DNA of 8,252 nucleotides from NCBI GenBank assembly GCA_937858455.1, contig CALLYN010000742.1:1-8252 (forward strand), in the 5' to 3' direction. Positions 6,911 to 8,252 of the stretch are shown here, piece by piece; position 1 is the first letter of the stretch; each line of letters begins with the position of its first letter. The translations under genes and the position numbers were made by a program. A model generated the notes under the pieces. That model was not told the DNA's origin. It saw only the letters and a program-made list of their open reading frames with translations, and ran no database searches. The DNA comes from an uncultured Kouleothrix sp. (GTDB lineage: Bacteria; Chloroflexota; Chloroflexia; Chloroflexales; Roseiflexaceae).

Positions 6911-8252
6911 ATGGCTCCTCGGCTTGATTCCGCGCCGGCGCGCGCGCGCCTTGGCCCGCTGTTGAACACGCTGATCGTCGCCGCCGGCTACCTCGCAAGC
7001 CGCGTGCTTGGCCTGATCCGCGACGTGATTATCTCGGCGCAGTTTGGCACACTGCCCGCATATGGCGCCTACCGCGCCACGTTCAATGTGCTGGATCTGA
7101 TCTATGTTGTCGTGGCCGGCGGCGCGCTTGGCTCGGCGTTCATCCCGGTGTTTTCGGGCATGCTCGAAGAGCAGCGCGGCGACGCGGCCTGGCGCCTGGC
7201 GAGCGGCCTGCTGAACCTGGCGCTGATCGGCCTGGTGGCGGCCTGCCTGCTGATCGGGCTGCTGGCCGAGCCGATCGTGGCCTACAGCATCGGCAGCGGC
7301 TTCGACGCGCCGCAGCGCGCGCTGACGGTGCAGCTGCTACGGCTGATGCTGGTGCAGCCGCTGCTGCTCGGCATTGGCGGGCTGGCCAAAGCCACGCTCG
7401 AATCATTCGACCGCTTCTCGCTGCCGGCGATCGGCGCGAACTTGTACAACCTGGGCATCATCGGCGGCGCACTAGTGTTAGCGCCGTGGCTGGGGATCTA
7501 TGGGCTGGTGTGCGGCGTGATCGCCGGCGCGGCACTGTTTCTGCTGGTGCAGCTGCCTGGCCTGCGCCGCGTTGGCGCGCGCTACTCGCCGGGCCTGGGC
7601 CTGCGCACCCCCGAGCTGCGCCGCGTCGGCCGGCTGCTGGCGCCGCGCTTGTTTGGCCAGGCCGCGTGGCAAATCAACCTGATTGCGGTCGGCAGCTTCG
7701 CCTCGCTGTTCGGCGCCGCCGCAGTGGCGGCCAATGGCTACGCGCTCACATTGATGCTGCTGCCGCACGGCCTGATCGCGCTGAGCCTCGGCACGGTGAT
7801 CTTTCCACAGCTGGCGCGCCTTCACGCCGCCGGCGACACGGCGGCGTTCCGCGATACCGCCGTCGGCGCGCTGCGCAGCGTGCTGTTTCTGGCGCTGCCG
7901 GCCGCCGCGATGCTTGCGGTGCTGGCCGCGCCAGCTGTGCGCGTGCTGTTCGAGCGCGGGCGCTTTGGCGCCGACGCCACCGCCCTCACCGCGCAGGCGC
8001 TGATGTTCTACGCGCTTGGCCTGGCGGCCTTTGCCGCCGCCGAGATCATTGTGCGCAGCTTCTACGCCATGCACGACACCCGCACCCCCGTGGTTGTCGG
8101 CAGCGCGATGGTGCTGCTGAACATCGCGCTCGGCGCCGGCTTCACGCGCGTTGGCGCCGGGCTGCCGGGGCTGGCGCTGGCCTTCAGCATCGCGAATACG
8201 GCCGAGGCGGCCACGCTGCTGCTGCTGCTCGAGCGCCGCCTGGGCCGGCTTG
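6911..8252 (+). CDS. murJ: MurJ/MviN-family lipid II flippase, C-terminus cut by window edge
   Basis: The visible 447 residues form a polytopic MOP-superfamily protein. MurJ moves the peptidoglycan precursor lipid II across the cytoplasmic membrane. Diagnostic segments are ASRVLGLIRDVIISAQFG (29-46), AGGALGSAFIPVF (69-81), SLGTVIFPQLARL (in the seventh-eighth helix region) and LFERGRFGADATALT followed by RSFYAMHDTRTPVVV, which is close to the family signature. The full protein has about 14 helices; the last one or two are missing. The start is ATG 6911 with no clear ribosome site; no in-frame alternative start is nearby upstream. Arg31 and Arg37 correspond to E. coli Arg18 and Arg24, but positions equivalent to Asp39, Arg52, Glu57, Asp269, Arg270 and Glu273 seem changed to Gly52, Tyr65, Gly70, Leu, Thr and Leu. 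Arg55 might compensate. It may therefore be a divergent MurJ or a related flippase. Confidence 0.9.
   Translation, partial: MAPRLDSAPARARLGPLLNTLIVAAGYLASRVLGLIRDVIISAQFGTLPAYGAYRATFNVLDLIYVVVAGGALGSAFIPVFSGMLEEQRGDAAWRLASGLLNLALIGLVAACLLIGLLAEPIVAYSIGSGFDAPQRALTVQLLRLMLVQPLLLGIGGLAKATLESFDRFSLPAIGANLYNLGIIGGALVLAPWLGIYGLVCGVIAGAALFLLVQLPGLRRVGARYSPGLGLRTPELRRVGRLLAPRLFGQAAWQINLIAVGSFASLFGAAAVAANGYALTLMLLPHGLIALSLGTVIFPQLARLHAAGDTAAFRDTAVGALRSVLFLALPAAAMLAVLAAPAVRVLFERGRFGADATALTAQALMFYALGLAAFAAAEIIVRSFYAMHDTRTPVVVGSAMVLLNIALGAGFTRVGAGLPGLALAFSIANTAEAATLLLLLERRLGRL

Noticed and set aside
7478..8074. 198-residue minus-strand open frame opposite murJ, rich in Gln, Arg and Ala
   Set aside because: It is the antisense shadow of a GC-rich membrane protein gene; the plus-strand frame has clear family motifs.

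Overview
This looks like chromosomal DNA of a GC-rich bacterium, roughly 65% G+C by eye. I place it tentatively in the Chloroflexota (Chloroflexus/Roseiflexus/Kouleothrix-like lineage), on codon style, protein style and perfect palindromes between genes. That placement is inference. It holds six recognisable protein families and one unrecognised membrane protein, mostly housekeeping, with no phage, CRISPR, tRNA or rRNA genes.

Left part (1-4818), all on the minus strand. Reading leftward: a soluble four-PAS histidine kinase (4818-2440); a gap with three perfect triloop hairpins (2304-2409); an anchored protein with a duplicated extracytoplasmic domain (2240-1611); a DedA/VTT-family membrane protein (1614-955) whose start overlaps the previous stop as ATGA; and an exported von Willebrand factor A protein (885 to beyond the left edge). 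The middle two are almost certainly co-translated. The VWA gene follows 69 bases after the DedA stop and may belong to the same transcript.

Divergent gap (4819-5326). This 508-base region separates the kinase from holA. It contains a candidate extended -10 for the kinase (4881-4889), a dense set of helices closed by a 9-bp inverted repeat (5006-5098), an unassigned stretch (5099-5160) and a 119-base palindromic element with imperfect terminal inverted repeats (5161-5279). That element and the 2304-2409 cluster share one architecture: a 20-21 bp perfect hairpin, then a short TTTGGGGG...CCCCCAAA hairpin, then a C5 run, all with 3-base loops. They look like two members of one non-coding repeat family.

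Right part (5327-8252). holA (DNA polymerase III delta) runs rightward and converges on rpsT (ribosomal protein S20, TTG start). Two further imperfect palindromes lie between them. rpsT and murJ (lipid II flippase family, cut by the right edge) diverge from a 92-base gap with a good rpsT promoter, a second TATAAT facing murJ and a perfect 8-4-8 palindrome between the two. From memory, holA next to rpsT and rpsT next to murJ are neighbourhoods also seen in other phyla, which supports the housekeeping assignments.

The most interesting signals are the repeat family, the structured region at 4986-5098, the DedA-linked repeat protein, and the apparent loss of normally conserved charged residues in both MurJ and DedA.
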